A stretch of DNA of 64,000 nucleotides from Pontiella agarivorans (GCF_034531395.1 NZ_JARVCO010000012.1:310001-374000); one strand, 5' to 3'. Shown: positions 41,371 to 50,921, counted from the stretch's first letter. Made by a program: numbers and translations. Notes: generated by a model from the sequence alone, not told the origin.

Positions 41371-41758
41371 TGGAATCTCCAAGGTCAAAAGCGTGGGGAA
41401 GCAGTTCGCCCAGCGTCACCGTTTGGAAGCCGTCGCCATCGGCGATATAGACTTTGAATCCGGGACTGCAGAATTCAGCGAGTACCTGACGGCAGGCTCC
41501 GCAAGGGAAGGGAGGCGGGGCAGCGGATGATGCAATGGCGATGGCGGTGAAGCTTTTGTGTCCGCCGGAAATGGCGGAAAAAACGGCGGAACGTTCGGCG
41601 CAGTTGGTCAGTCCGTAGGAGGCGTTTTCCACATTACATCCGGTGAAAACGGTTCCGTCTTCACACTGTAATGCCGCGCCGACGGCGTAACCGGAATAGG
41701 GCGCGTGTGCATGTTCCAGGGCCTGGAACGCACGAAGAATCAGTTTTTCAGGCGTCAC
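41363..41758 (-). CDS. cdd: Cytidine deaminase
   Basis: This 131-residue enzyme starts with GTG at 41758. It carries GCNVENASYGLTNCAERSA with the catalytic Glu and zinc Cys, and PCGACRQVLAEF with the other two zinc Cys, as in tetrameric Cdd. It deaminates cytidine and deoxycytidine for salvage. It overlaps punA by 11 bp upstream and sixA by 8 bp downstream. An exact 15-bp palindrome near its start codes FQALE. Confidence 0.95.
   Translation of the reverse strand: MTPEKLILRAFQALEHAHAPYSGYAVGAALQCEDGTVFTGCNVENASYGLTNCAERSAVFSAISGGHKSFTAIAIASSAAPPPFPCGACRQVLAEFCSPGFKVYIADGDGFQTVTLGELLPHAFDLGDSNA
41714..41728. repeat. TTCCA-N5-TGGAA palindrome
   Basis: Exact copy, core GGGCC, in cdd; reads FQALE with six-base arms. 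Confidence 0.85.
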
Positions 41759-42572
41759 GGGCGAGATCCTTGAGAAAATGGGTGATGGTGGATTTCATGC
41801 GGGGCATGGCGTCGTGGGCGGTGTTGTTGACATCTTCGTGGGTGAGGGGATGTTGTGCAATACCGGCGGCCCAGTTGCAGACGCAGGAGAGACCGGCAAC
41901 CTGCAGGCCGATGGCGTTGGCTACGATGGCTTCGGGGACGGTGGACATGCCGACGAGGTCGGCGCCCATGGATTTGTACTGCCGGATTTCTGCAGGCGTT
42001 TCAAAGGTCGGGCCGGAGGTGGCGATGTAAACGCCTTCGGAAGCGGCTCCGGCTTTGATCAGTTTTTTGCGGAGGGGTTTGCGGTAGATTTCACTCTGGT
42101 CGGGGAAACGGGTTCCAAGCTCTGGAAGGTGCGGGCCGATGAGGGGATTGGAGCCGATCTGGTTGATGTGGTCGGAGAGGGCGACGAGGGATCCGGGCGC
42201 GAGGTCTTCGCGAATACCGCCGGATGCGTTGGTCAGCAGGACTGTGTCGGCTCCCATTGCCTTCAGGAGATAGACCGGCAGAATGACCGGAGTCCAGCCT
42301 TCGCCTTCATACCAGTGGCGGCGTCCCTGAAAAATGAAAACCTCCATGTCATCGATGATGGTGCAGCGCAGTTTTCCGACATGCCCCATTACACCGGTGT
42401 TTCCAAGGCCTGGAATGCGGTCGTAGGGAATTTCGATGCCGTCAAAATCCTCGACGGCTTTTCCCCAGCCGGAGCCGAGGATGATGCCGCATCTGACGTT
42501 GGACTTCGGCCACATCGCTTTCAGCTCTGCGGTCGCGGTTTTCAGCATGGCCGGATTGATCATGTTTTCCAT
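41748..42572 (-). CDS. punA: Purine nucleoside phosphorylase (trimeric type)
   Basis: This 274-residue enzyme has CGIILGSGWGKAVEDF, the substrate loop GHVGKL, FQGRRHWYEGEGW, TNASGGIRED and a late MSTVPEAIVANAIGLQV segment, as in trimeric PNPs that phosphorolyse inosine and guanosine. It heads the operon punA-cdd-sixA. The start could be ATG 42572 or the in-frame ATG 42563, because the Shine-Dalgarno is weak. Two exact copies of the 15-bp palindrome occur here, reading PELG and PGLG. Confidence 0.93.
   Translation of the reverse strand: MENMINPAMLKTATAELKAMWPKSNVRCGIILGSGWGKAVEDFDGIEIPYDRIPGLGNTGVMGHVGKLRCTIIDDMEVFIFQGRRHWYEGEGWTPVILPVYLLKAMGADTVLLTNASGGIREDLAPGSLVALSDHINQIGSNPLIGPHLPELGTRFPDQSEIYRKPLRKKLIKAGAASEGVYIATSGPTFETPAEIRQYKSMGADLVGMSTVPEAIVANAIGLQVAGLSCVCNWAAGIAQHPLTHEDVNNTAHDAMPRMKSTITHFLKDLARDA
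42113..42127. repeat. TTCCA-N5-TGGAA palindrome
   Basis: Exact copy, core AGCTC, in punA; reads PELG. Confidence 0.85.
42401..42415. repeat. TTCCA-N5-TGGAA palindrome
   Basis: Exact copy, core AGGCC, in punA; reads PGLG. Confidence 0.85.
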
Positions 42573-42627
42573 GGCAAAAAAATAGATGCGAGTGGCTCCG
42601 GGTTCAACCTTTTGCTAACGTGAATAT

Positions 42628-44121
42628 ATGAAAAGTTTCATCGTTATTATGGTTTTCGGTATGCTGGGTTGCGGGGTTGCCGACGAAGAGCGCCTCTACT
42701 ATTCAGCGGAGCAGAAGCAGTGGGGTATTGCCGCGTCGGCGGTACTCACGAAAAAAAATGAGCACGATCTGTTTTCGTTGCGCGGCGTTCCGGACTCTGT
42801 GTGGGAGCAGGAACGGAACAGGGAATTTCTGGAGGGAGACGGCTGGGACGTGAGCGGTCGCGAGGATCTGATCAAGACGATAGAGCGTGTGATGAAGACC
42901 GGGCATCGCAGCTCGTTTAAGCAGATTCATGACAGTTTGGAGGCCGGGCCGGCCGTTTACTGGATCAATAATTTTCTGCATCGTTTGAAATATGGTTATG
43001 CGTTCCGCCCCCATCGCGTGGCTTTTGTCGAACGGTATGCGGAGGAGCTGGCGGGACGGTCGCTGATCGGTTGGGATCTTGCGCGTGTCATTTCTCTGGT
43101 CCGGTGGGGGGTGGCGGCAGGATATCTGGAGGAAGAGGAGGCCTGGCAGTGGATCATGCCCGCAGCGCAGGAAATTCAGAGGATTTATGGGTCATGGGAG
43201 GAGCTGGGCGAGGCCTATGTGACGGGCCGGATGTTCTGGTCGTCCTATCATTTTCGTACCGGCGGGGAGGAGATTCGGCCGGTGGTTTACTGGCTGCTGA
43301 AAAATCCGAACAGTCCCTGGGTGAAAGTTGACTGGAACCTGGATCTGACCGGATCGACCGAAGCTTATGCCGGTGACGAAAAACTGCCGAAAGCTGAACC
43401 GTATTATGAAGGGGCCCGTTTCGGCCGGTACGGGGGATATACCAATACGGTCAGAGCTCTCCTTGAGCTGAAGGATTCGGGATCGGCTTATTCCCGGGCG
43501 ATGTGCCATGAAAAGCTGGGTGATTATTATCAGTATGGTCGTCCCGGAATAGAGCCGAATTTACAAAAAGCACTGTCTTTCTATCAAACTGCCGCAGAGC
43601 TGGGTGAGGACGGTGCGATGCTGGATCTGGGGCTGGCCTATTACCGCGGAAAAGGACGGCCGAAAGATTTTAACCGGGCGTACGTCTGGTGGAGCCGGGC
43701 GGCGGAATCGGGGCATGTGACTGCACTGAGAAACCTGGGGATTCTGTATGCCGAGGGAAAAGGGGTGGAGCAGGACCTTGAAAAAGCAATGGAACTCTAT
43801 GAGTTGGCCGGAAAATGGGGGGATTCCGGTGCGGAAAACCAATTGGCTTGGCTGATGTTCAAAAATGAGGAGGTATGGGATGCTGATCAGGCTGTGGCCT
43901 ATGCGTATACCGCCATCCGAAAAGATGCGTGTCAGCCACATTATGACACCCTCGTCCGGGTGCTGATCAAGGCCGGGCGCTGGGATGAGGCATGGACGCA
44001 GTTGAATGCCTGGGAACGTTTGAATATGCGTCAGCGCAATAATTATGACCCGCTGAAGCTGCCTGAAAAATTTAAAAAGCTTCGTGAAAGAATCGAGTCC
44101 GGAAGGATCGGTGGTGCGTAG
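42628..44121 (+). CDS. DUF1266/Sel1-repeat lipoprotein
   Basis: This 497-residue protein begins with a lipoprotein signal (SFIVIMVFGMLGC, lipobox MLGC). The N-terminal half (about 25-210) matches DUF1266: QWGIAASAVLTKKN, GWDVSGREDLIKTI, and IGWDLARVISLVRWGVAAGY followed by WEELGEAYVTGRMFW. The C-terminal half has three to four Sel1 repeats, such as DGAMLDLGLAYYRGKGRPKD and TALRNLGILYAEGKGVEQDL. It should be anchored in the periplasm and bind partners. The ribosome-binding site is weak. DUF1266 function is unknown; the joining to Sel1 repeats is uncommon to my knowledge. Confidence 0.8.
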   Translation: MKSFIVIMVFGMLGCGVADEERLYYSAEQKQWGIAASAVLTKKNEHDLFSLRGVPDSVWEQERNREFLEGDGWDVSGREDLIKTIERVMKTGHRSSFKQIHDSLEAGPAVYWINNFLHRLKYGYAFRPHRVAFVERYAEELAGRSLIGWDLARVISLVRWGVAAGYLEEEEAWQWIMPAAQEIQRIYGSWEELGEAYVTGRMFWSSYHFRTGGEEIRPVVYWLLKNPNSPWVKVDWNLDLTGSTEAYAGDEKLPKAEPYYEGARFGRYGGYTNTVRALLELKDSGSAYSRAMCHEKLGDYYQYGRPGIEPNLQKALSFYQTAAELGEDGAMLDLGLAYYRGKGRPKDFNRAYVWWSRAAESGHVTALRNLGILYAEGKGVEQDLEKAMELYELAGKWGDSGAENQLAWLMFKNEEVWDADQAVAYAYTAIRKDACQPHYDTLVRVLIKAGRWDEAWTQLNAWERLNMRQRNNYDPLKLPEKFKKLRERIESGRIGGA

Positions 44122-44238
44122 GGGCAGGGTGAGCGCCGGGAAGGCGGGGGTGTAATTTGAACTTTTCGGTGACTAATCGTTGTTGTTTCTGTGAATTAGG
44201 AATGAACGAGTTGCTATAAGCGTCTGATTGGGAGTGTT

Positions 44239-44766
44239 ATGACGGAAACCGCTTTAATTGAAACCCTGCTGCGCCGGTTCTATGCGAACCAGGGCCGGTT
44301 GCGCGGATATATTTTTTCCGCGACGCGTGATTATCATGCCACAGAAGATATTCTGCAGGAAATTGCCATTGTTGTGGCTAAAAAGGCCGTAACCTATGAT
44401 TCTGAACGTCCGGCCCTTCCGTGGTTTATGGGTATTGCGCGGAATCAGATTCACCGCTTTTATCGAACGAAAGGACGGGAAGCCGCCAATGTCAGTTTTG
44501 AACTTCTTGAAGACTTTATGCCGCTCTATGCCTCGTACGATAATGATGAGATTTCAGAACGTCAGCTGGCCTTGAAAAACTGTGTGGAGAAATTGCCGGA
44601 AAAGCAGAAGCGTATTATGCAGATGCGCTATGTCGAGGAGTTGGACTGTTCTCAGATTTCGAAAACGATCGGTCGTTCGATTCAGGGAATTTACGGGCTG
44701 CTTAAGCGGATGAAGCTGGGGCTGCGGAAATGCGTTGAATTTCAGCTTTCTCAACCGGAGATATAA
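44239..44766 (+). CDS. ECF-type RNA polymerase sigma factor
   Basis: This 175-residue protein has a region 2 with GYIFSATRDYHATEDILQEI and WFMGIARNQIHRF, then region 4 with CVEKLPEKQKRIMQMRYVEE and SQISKTIGRSIQGIYGLLKR, the order of an extracytoplasmic-function sigma factor of the Rhodopirellula/Verrucomicrobium kind. It directs RNA polymerase to a small regulon in response to an envelope signal. The stop shares an A with the FecR gene start (TAATG), a standard sigma/anti-sigma pair. A GGGAG site precedes the ATG. Confidence 0.93.
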   Translation: MTETALIETLLRRFYANQGRLRGYIFSATRDYHATEDILQEIAIVVAKKAVTYDSERPALPWFMGIARNQIHRFYRTKGREAANVSFELLEDFMPLYASYDNDEISERQLALKNCVEKLPEKQKRIMQMRYVEELDCSQISKTIGRSIQGIYGLLKRMKLGLRKCVEFQLSQPEI

Positions 44767-46019
44767 TGAGTCCGATCAAAAACAAACCCGATCTGATTTC
44801 GGAATATTATCTTCGTACGCTCAGTGCCGACGAACTGAAGACGCTGCAGGATCTGCTTGCCGAGGATGTCGGGGCTCGCGAAGAATTTGTGCGCGTGGGG
44901 CGGGATGAATGGCTGCTTCATCATATGCACCATGCGGAAGGGCAGCGGATTATTCATCTGCTATCCCGTCGGAGCCGTCGCCGGAGTATTCAGGTTATTG
45001 CCGCGGCTGCGGCACTGTTTGCAACGCTTGGTATGCTGATCTTTTCCCAGTCGGCCACTATTTCGGAAATGATCGCTTCCTCCAGACCGTCAGCTCCGGT
45101 GATCGCCAATGTTACGGATTATTTTGCGGTGGAAGGTGAGGCGATTTCTGTGGTGAACAACGGGCATGTTCGCAAACTGAATTCCACGTCAGCTATTCGT
45201 TCGGGGGACCGTGTGATTATTCCGCCGGGCTGCCAGCTTTCGTTCCAATATCTGGAAGAGCAGACGGATATCCGTCTCGGCGGGAATTCGCTGGTTCATG
45301 TGAAGGATGTTGAGGGGGCGAAGCGCATTCGGTTGGACCACGGGTATTTATCGGCAGAGGTTGCCCGACAGCCGGAAGGGCGGCCAATGCGCGTGGTTAC
45401 GCGCGATGCCGAGGTGGTCGTGCTGGGCACCTCCTTCGAAGTTGTGGCGGAAGAGCGTACGCGTTTGTCGGTGATCAGGGGCAAGGTGCAGTTTACTTCG
45501 CTCGACCGTTCCGAAAGTCGCATCGTCAGCGCCGGATATTTTTCGGATACCTCTGAAAAGCTGGAGCCGGCGCTGCCGTTTATGAAACTGCGGATCAAGC
45601 CGGAGTTGGTGCAGACGCTGAATTTCAGCCGTAAAAAATTTATGGTGGTTGATCCCGAGCGCAATGCAGAGGGGTTCATGGTCTTTGATATCGGCGCGGT
45701 GAAAGGACGTATTCTGGAGGCCAGGCTCAGATTGCGTGTGACCGCGTGGCAGAAGGAATACGGAGGACGCGGAGATCTGAGGCTGTATCGGGTGGATCCC
45801 GATCAGCAGGGGGAGGGAAGGCGTATTTCCATTGCCCATTTCAGCGGCGGTGCCGGCAAAGGAAAAGACCTGGAGCTGGATCTGGATGTCTCGCTGCTTT
45901 CCGCCGGCAGGAATGCGTTTGTGCTGACGATGGATAAGGGGGGGAACGACTTCTGGTTCAGTGCGGATGAAAGTGAGCAGGCCCCGGTTCTTGAACTTAA
46001 AATCGCCGATCAACGGTGA
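44766..46019 (+). CDS. FecR-domain membrane protein with C-terminal DNRLRE/CBM96-like domain
   Basis: This 417-residue protein has a cytoplasmic N-terminal region (about 1-70), one membrane helix (VIAAAAALFATLGMLIF, about 77-93), a FecR domain (about 115-270) with IRSGDRVIIPPGCQLSF, HGYLSAEVARQPEGRP and ILGTSFEVVAEE-like strands, and a beta-sandwich tail from about 275 with ILEARLRLRVTAWQKE and LELDLDVSLLSAGRNAFVL, like DNRLRE or CBM96 domains. The sigma gene is immediately upstream, so it probably senses an extracellular ligand and controls that sigma factor. The sandwich could bind a polysaccharide. An exact 15-bp palindrome codes FQYLE. Confidence 0.82.
   Translation: MSPIKNKPDLISEYYLRTLSADELKTLQDLLAEDVGAREEFVRVGRDEWLLHHMHHAEGQRIIHLLSRRSRRRSIQVIAAAAALFATLGMLIFSQSATISEMIASSRPSAPVIANVTDYFAVEGEAISVVNNGHVRKLNSTSAIRSGDRVIIPPGCQLSFQYLEEQTDIRLGGNSLVHVKDVEGAKRIRLDHGYLSAEVARQPEGRPMRVVTRDAEVVVLGTSFEVVAEERTRLSVIRGKVQFTSLDRSESRIVSAGYFSDTSEKLEPALPFMKLRIKPELVQTLNFSRKKFMVVDPERNAEGFMVFDIGAVKGRILEARLRLRVTAWQKEYGGRGDLRLYRVDPDQQGEGRRISIAHFSGGAGKGKDLELDLDVSLLSAGRNAFVLTMDKGGNDFWFSADESEQAPVLELKIADQR
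45243..45257. repeat. TTCCA-N5-TGGAA palindrome
   Basis: Exact copy, core ATATC, in the FecR gene; reads FQYLE. Confidence 0.8.
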
Positions 46020-46059
46020 GGAGTACCGCTGCCTTCTGATTTTGCGCGGGTTCGGACAC

Positions 46060-46098
46060 GAAAAAACGCCTTTGCAGTGGATGCAGAAGGCGTTTTTT
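46060..46098. terminator. Bidirectional terminator
   Basis: AAAAAACGCCTT pairs with AAGGCGTTTTTT around a 14-base loop, which itself has TGCAG/ATGCAG-like symmetry. It lies between the convergent FecR and clpX genes. Confidence 0.9.
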
Positions 46099-46100
46099 AT

Positions 46101-46115
46101 TTCCAGTGTTTGGAA
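46101..46115. repeat. TTCCA-N5-TGGAA palindrome
   Basis: Exact copy, core GTGTT, between the terminator and the clpX stop codon; intergenic. Confidence 0.85.
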
Positions 46116-46118
46116 AAA

Positions 46119-47378
46119 CTAGGCCGATTTCTTTTCGGTTTCGATCAGTTTGAGTCCTTCAAGCGGATGGAGTCCGTGTTCAACCATATCACGGGTGATG
46201 ATACAATGGGTGACATCGTCGCGCATCGGCACCTCGTACATTACGTCGAGCATAAGATGTTCGATGATGGCTCGCAGTCCGCGGGCTCCGGTTTTACGCT
46301 TAATGGCCATGCGGGCGAGGGATCGCAGGGCGTCTTCCTCAAATTCGAGCTCAACATCATCCATGGCGAGCAGTTTTTTGTACTGCTTAATCATGGCGTT
46401 TTTCGGCTCGGTGAGGATATGCATGAGATCGTCTTCGGTCAGTTCCTGCAGGCGGGTAACTACGGGAAGTCGGCCGATAAATTCAGGAATCAATCCAAAA
46501 CCTAACAGGTCTTCGGATTCAACGTTCATGGTGACAAAGTTCGGCGAGAGTTCTTCTTCCGATTTGCTGCTCGGGCCGAAGCCGATGGTTTTCTTGTCGA
46601 CGCGTCTTTTGATGATCTCTTCGATGCCGACGAATGCCCCGCCGCAAATAAAGAGAATGTTGGAGGTGTCGATTTCAAGATATTCCTGCTGTGGATGCTT
46701 GCGTCCGCCTTTCGGCGGAACCCGGGCTACCGTGCCTTCAATGATTTTCAGCAGAGCCTGCTGTACGCCTTCGCCCGAAACATCGCGCGTCAGAGATACG
46801 TTATCCGTGCGGCGGCCGATCTTGTCGATTTCGTCGATATAGATGATGCCTTTTTGCGCGCGGGCGACATCGAAATCCGCCGCCTGAAGCAATTGCAGAA
46901 GAATGTTTTCAACATCTTCCCCCACATAACCGGCTTCAGTAACGGTGGTCGCATCGGTGATGGCATATGGCACATTCAGCGAACGCGCCAGCGTTTTGGC
47001 GAGCAGGGTTTTTCCACTGCCGGTGGGGCCGATGAGCAGAACGTTCGATTTGTCAATTTCAACGCCGTCCTCGTCAAGTTCTGCAAACATGCGTTTGTAG
47101 TGGTTGTGTACGGCGACGGAAAGGACCTTTTTGGCCAGATCCTGACCGATGACATAAGCATCAAGCTTTTCTTTGATTTCGTGCGGAGCCAGAACCCCTA
47201 TTTCCTGAGATGAGTTGGGCTCTTCATCATGTTCGCCGGACTGATGCCCCAGCAGGGCATCGCAGAGTCCGACGCACTCATCGCAGATAAATACACCCGG
47301 CCCGGCAATGAGGCGTTTAACCTCTTTTTCATTTTTTCCGCAAAACGAGCATTCGGGAGTGTTGTGTTTATCTGCCAT
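46119..47378 (-). CDS. clpX: ATP-dependent Clp protease ATPase subunit ClpX
   Basis: This 419-residue AAA+ unfoldase has an N-terminal zinc finger with [11 protein letters not shown] and [10 protein letters not shown], Walker [17 protein letters not shown], Walker [11 protein letters not shown], and a sensor-2 [15 protein letters not shown]. It unfolds substrates and feeds ClpP, which is encoded 15 bp upstream. AAGGAA precedes the ATG. The loop that docks to ClpP reads ELIGF-like as [15 protein letters not shown]. Confidence 0.97.
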   Translation of the reverse strand: MADKHNTPECSFCGKNEKEVKRLIAGPGVFICDECVGLCDALLGHQSGEHDEEPNSSQEIGVLAPHEIKEKLDAYVIGQDLAKKVLSVAVHNHYKRMFAELDEDGVEIDKSNVLLIGPTGSGKTLLAKTLARSLNVPYAITDATTVTEAGYVGEDVENILLQLLQAADFDVARAQKGIIYIDEIDKIGRRTDNVSLTRDVSGEGVQQALLKIIEGTVARVPPKGGRKHPQQEYLEIDTSNILFICGGAFVGIEEIIKRRVDKKTIGFGPSSKSEEELSPNFVTMNVESEDLLGFGLIPEFIGRLPVVTRLQELTEDDLMHILTEPKNAMIKQYKKLLAMDDVELEFEEDALRSLARMAIKRKTGARGLRAIIEHLMLDVMYEVPMRDDVTHCIITRDMVEHGLHPLEGLKLIETEKKSA

Positions 47379-47393
47379 GGGAGATTCCTTACC

Positions 47394-47993
47394 TTATTTT
47401 GCTTTTGTGACAACTTCGTCGATCAAACCGTATTCTTTGGCCTGTTCGGCGGACATAAAGTTGTCGCGGTCCGTATCTTTTTCGAGATCTTTGAGGCTTC
47501 GGCCGGAGTGGCTCGAGAGAATCCCGTTGAGGATCTGCTTTATACGCATGATTTCCTGCGCCTGGATATTGATGTCCGTGGCCTGACCCTGCGCACCGCC
47601 GAGCGGCTGGTGAATCATGATGCGGGCATTGGGGAGGGCGAAGCGTTTTCCCGGAGCACCTGCCGCGAGAAGCACTGCACCCATAGACGCCGCCTGACCG
47701 ACACAGTAGGTTGTGATATCGCACTTGAGGAACTGCATCGTATCATAAATAGCCAGTCCGGCTGTCACTACACCGCCGGGGGAATTGATGTAGACGCTGA
47801 TATCTTTTTCCGGATCTTCACTCTGGAGGAAAAGAAGCTGGGCAATGATCAGATTTGCGACATTGTCGTCGATTCCGGTTCCCAGAAAGATGATGCGTTC
47901 CTTGAGCAGGCGGGAATAGATGTCAAAAGCACGTTCCCCGCGGCCGGTTTGTTCGATCACAGTAGGAACCAGATAGTTCGCCATTTCGTTCAT
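47394..47993 (-). CDS. clpP: ATP-dependent Clp protease proteolytic subunit ClpP
   Basis: The ATG at 47993 is preferred, as GGAG lies nine bases upstream; an in-frame ATG at 48062 would add 23 atypical residues. The 199-residue protein has the catalytic Ser in GQAASMGA, the His in [14 protein letters not shown] and the late acidic [18 protein letters not shown]. It assembles the proteolytic barrel for ClpX. It sits between tig and clpX, the usual gene order. Confidence 0.96.
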   Translation of the reverse strand: MNEMANYLVPTVIEQTGRGERAFDIYSRLLKERIIFLGTGIDDNVANLIIAQLLFLQSEDPEKDISVYINSPGGVVTAGLAIYDTMQFLKCDITTYCVGQAASMGAVLLAAGAPGKRFALPNARIMIHQPLGGAQGQATDINIQAQEIMRIKQILNGILSSHSGRSLKDLEKDTDRDNFMSAEQAKEYGLIDEVVTKAK

Positions 47994-48102
47994 TAAAAAC
48001 ACTCCGTTATGTTGGTTTTGCAAGGATGGCCGAATTATCTGACTAAATGGGCGTCCCATCAACCCTATAATCCAGCCTCCCGAATCGGCGAAAAGGTCGG
48101 GG

Positions 48103-49398
48103 TTATTTGACCTTCGCGTTGTCGACCATGTAGTCGAGCGCTTTGTTGAAGCGGATCTGTTCTCCTACACTGTCGATCGATCCGTTTTCCATCATTTCTT
48201 TGCGCAGGGCCTGAGCATCTTTGCGCTGCTGGATCGCCATCGATGCGATTTCTTCGTCGATCTCCATTTCAGAAGCTTCGAATCCTTCTTCTTTAGCAAT
48301 TCCAAGGCCAATGTAGCGAAGTTTTACGTTCTCCAGTGCCTGATCAGCAGCTTCTTTCTGCAGGTTTTCCAGATCGGCCATGATGGCGTCCTGGGTTTCG
48401 CCCATCATCATACGACGGTTGGCGATGTCGTTGATTACGTTCCGGGTCTGTTGCTGCACTACGCTTTCAGGAACTTCAAGTTTGGTCTTTTTGATCAGGT
48501 ACTCAACGATCTGTTCGTGTTTTTTTCCGAGCGCCGCGTTGGCCGCCTGGGCTTCGAGTTGTTCGCGGATGCTGGCACGCAGGGTTTCTTCGGATTCCAC
48601 CTGGAGTTTGGAGAGAATATCTTCGTTCAGTTCCGGTACCGTGCGGACGCGCACAGCAGTAACTTCAATATTGTAGAGGGCTTTGACACCGGCCAGTTCT
48701 TTTACCATGAAGTCTTCCGGGAAGGTGACTTCCACCTCTTTTTTGTCGCCGATGTTCAGGCCGACCAATGCTTCACCCATACCGGGGATGAAGGCATGCT
48801 CGTCGGCGGACACCCAGTAGCCTTCGCCGGAGCCGATGCCTTTGGCTTCCGGAATGGCATCCTGCAGAGGCTGACCTTCGGTGGTGGCTTCATAGGTCAG
48901 CTGGCCCATATCACCGGCTTCGATGGCTTTGCCTTCCACTTCTTCATAGTTGGCGTGCTGGTTCAGAATCATGTCGATCTGGGCCTGTACCTGCTCGTCG
49001 GTGACCTCTACCTTTTCTTCCTTTATTGGAATGGCGGTATATTTCGGGAGCGTGAATTCCGGCTCAATATCAACCGTGACGTCGAACGAAACGGGAGCGT
49101 CGTCTGCGATTTCCGGTTCTGTGGCATCAACCACGTTCACCACTTTGAGTTCCGTTTCAGCTAATGCCTCGTGGTAGAATTTAGGCAGCACGCGTTCCTG
49201 CAGGTCTTTGTTGATGTCGGAAGCATATTTTTTGGCAATCACGTGTTTCGGTGCTTTACCTTTTCGGAAGCCGGGAATGTTCGCAAATTTGATATAAGCC
49301 TTGAGAGTTTCGGCTTTCTCCTCGGCAATTTTGTCGGCCGGGATCTCAATGGTCATGATTTTGCGACAAGCGCTGTCGTCTTTAACTGAAACGTTCAT
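48103..49398 (-). CDS. tig: Trigger factor
   Basis: This 431-residue ribosome-associated chaperone has the ribosome-docking signature in [21 protein letters not shown] near residue 35, an FKBP-type isomerase domain (about 150-245, [10 protein letters not shown] and [20 protein letters not shown]) and the helical C-terminal arms. It heads the run tig-clpP-clpX. AGGAGAAG precedes the ATG. A hairpin lies in the 5' untranslated region. Confidence 0.96.
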   Translation of the reverse strand: MNVSVKDDSACRKIMTIEIPADKIAEEKAETLKAYIKFANIPGFRKGKAPKHVIAKKYASDINKDLQERVLPKFYHEALAETELKVVNVVDATEPEIADDAPVSFDVTVDIEPEFTLPKYTAIPIKEEKVEVTDEQVQAQIDMILNQHANYEEVEGKAIEAGDMGQLTYEATTEGQPLQDAIPEAKGIGSGEGYWVSADEHAFIPGMGEALVGLNIGDKKEVEVTFPEDFMVKELAGVKALYNIEVTAVRVRTVPELNEDILSKLQVESEETLRASIREQLEAQAANAALGKKHEQIVEYLIKKTKLEVPESVVQQQTRNVINDIANRRMMMGETQDAIMADLENLQKEAADQALENVKLRYIGLGIAKEEGFEASEMEIDEEIASMAIQQRKDAQALRKEMMENGSIDSVGEQIRFNKALDYMVDNAKVK

Positions 49399-49736
49399 AA
49401 ATTCTTCTTCTCCTGTAAAATGGAACCGGAAACCGCAGGTTTCCAGTTCCGGTTATCGGTTAGGGGTCATCGGAAATCAGGTCAACTGATCTGCTGGCAA
49501 GGCTTGTTCCGATAACCCATAACGGAATCCTATATAACAGCCTTTGTTCCGACAGCATCGGACAAGCGGCTTACTGATTTTTTGGTCAAAGAAAGCGCAC
49601 AATACGCATAGCGGCTTGTCAGGTCAAGCCCGTCGACAAGGCGATTTGCATCAAATGCCAACAGTTTTCAGGGTTTGGAAAACTGGGGATTCAGGAACGG
49701 AGAGGAAGGGAAGATCTGATGTTGAAGGACGCGCGG
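49399..49736. other. Intergenic region upstream of tig
   Basis: No gene is seen. Bases 49422-49434 (GGAACCGGAAACC) are nearly inverted by 49438-49450 (GGTTTCCAGTTCC), a hairpin in the tig leader. Further out, CCGGTTATCGG (about 49449) is partly inverted by CCGATAACCC (about 49510). A one-mismatch 15-bp palindrome (TTTCA-GGGTT-TGGAA) is at 49656-49670. The tig promoter should lie here, on the minus strand. Confidence 0.5.
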
Positions 49737-50921
49737 CTATGGAATGAACAGAGGTTCTGCTAAATCTTCCTGAGGGATGCTGACCTTAATTTGGTAATAC
49801 TTTTTCAGCGTTGGGATATGTGCGGGGTCGATGAGTGAATCGGGCCCGCCTGAGCCGCTCTGATCGGATGTTACAGGGATCCACAGTGGTTCCATGAGAT
49901 TGGTGGTGGATAGTAGCGTGTATAACCGGTTGGTGGACGAAGTAAAAAAGATCGTGTTGTTTGAGAGGGCAGTGATGTGAAACCAATCATTCGGATTGTC
50001 AGGATCTGTGTCGGCAATCACTTCGTTGGCATCGCCGACCCCGTCACTGTCAGTATCGTTGTTGCCTGAGAAATTCCATCGCAATACGGCATCGCCAGAC
50101 TCACCGAAATATCCATCGACCGCGATCCAGTAGTTGGAACCGTTTTCTACCGGAATAAGAACATAACTCTGGTCATGTTGATACTGATCGCTGGCTTTAA
50201 GTTCTGATAGTGAGTTTAAATTGCTTCCTGAATAAACGGCAAGGAGAGTATCGAAATCGGATAGAAAGGTGTCTATTTCAAGAGCCCCGCTTGCGGCAGC
50301 CATGTATTGCCACCAGACTGAATTGAACGCACCGACAGCAGCATGGTCCGGTTCGTCGTTTTCTGCCGTTGCTGTTAGCGTGTTGACAGTTGATGTGCCG
50401 GCGTTTTGTGTGATGAGTGTCGCATTGGTGAAGTCATCATTGATCGGAGGGCTCAGCGTATCTCCAATCCGGAGTTTCCAGGTTAAAACGGCATTGCCTG
50501 TGGCGTTATCAAAGCCGTCGATCGCTATCCAATACGTAATATCCTGTTCAGCTTCAGCAACAAGATAACTTTGCCCACTGTCGTTAGCCTGATCGTTTGA
50601 AGCAATTTCTCCCAGAGCACTAACCACTGTTCCGGTGTAAACCGCCAGCAAAGTGTCGAAATCAGAATCGAAGGTATTCAGTTCAAGTACGCCGTTTTTG
50701 GACGGGGTGTATGCCCACCAGATGGAGTGAAAAGGCCCGTTTTGGGCATGCGCGGATTCACCAAGTTCGGCTGAGGCCTCGGACGTTTCTATTGCGGTGG
50801 ATACACCATTAGTGTAATTAATGATGACGGTCGCATTGGTGAAGTCGTCATTAACAGGGGGCGCGCCGAAGGCGGCTGAGGACAGGAGGATGATGGTGCA
50901 TGAAGTCAGCATGTTTCGCAT
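49737..50921 (-). CDS. Secreted protein with two similar PPC-like domains and a TSP3-like repeat
   Basis: The start at 50921 follows AGGAG. The 394-residue product has a signal peptide (LTSCTIILLSSAAFGA) and two similar beta-sandwich units of about 120 residues. Each opens PPVNDDFTNATVI or PPINDDFTNATLI and holds FDTLLAVYTG or FDTLLAVYSG and YWIAIDGF or YWIAVDGY, like pre-peptidase C-terminal domains. A calcium-binding thrombospondin-3-like stretch (NDTDSDGVGDANEVIADTDP) and a final beta domain follow. It should be secreted or surface attached. No catalytic domain is visible, so binding is the likely role. Confidence 0.75.
   Translation of the reverse strand: MRNMLTSCTIILLSSAAFGAPPVNDDFTNATVIINYTNGVSTAIETSEASAELGESAHAQNGPFHSIWWAYTPSKNGVLELNTFDSDFDTLLAVYTGTVVSALGEIASNDQANDSGQSYLVAEAEQDITYWIAIDGFDNATGNAVLTWKLRIGDTLSPPINDDFTNATLITQNAGTSTVNTLTATAENDEPDHAAVGAFNSVWWQYMAAASGALEIDTFLSDFDTLLAVYSGSNLNSLSELKASDQYQHDQSYVLIPVENGSNYWIAVDGYFGESGDAVLRWNFSGNNDTDSDGVGDANEVIADTDPDNPNDWFHITALSNNTIFFTSSTNRLYTLLSTTNLMEPLWIPVTSDQSGSGGPDSLIDPAHIPTLKKYYQIKVSIPQEDLAEPLFIP

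Noticed and set aside
49544-49747. 67-codon plus-strand frame upstream of the secreted repeat protein
   Set aside because: Basic, low-information translation with no start signal; lies in the tig spacer.
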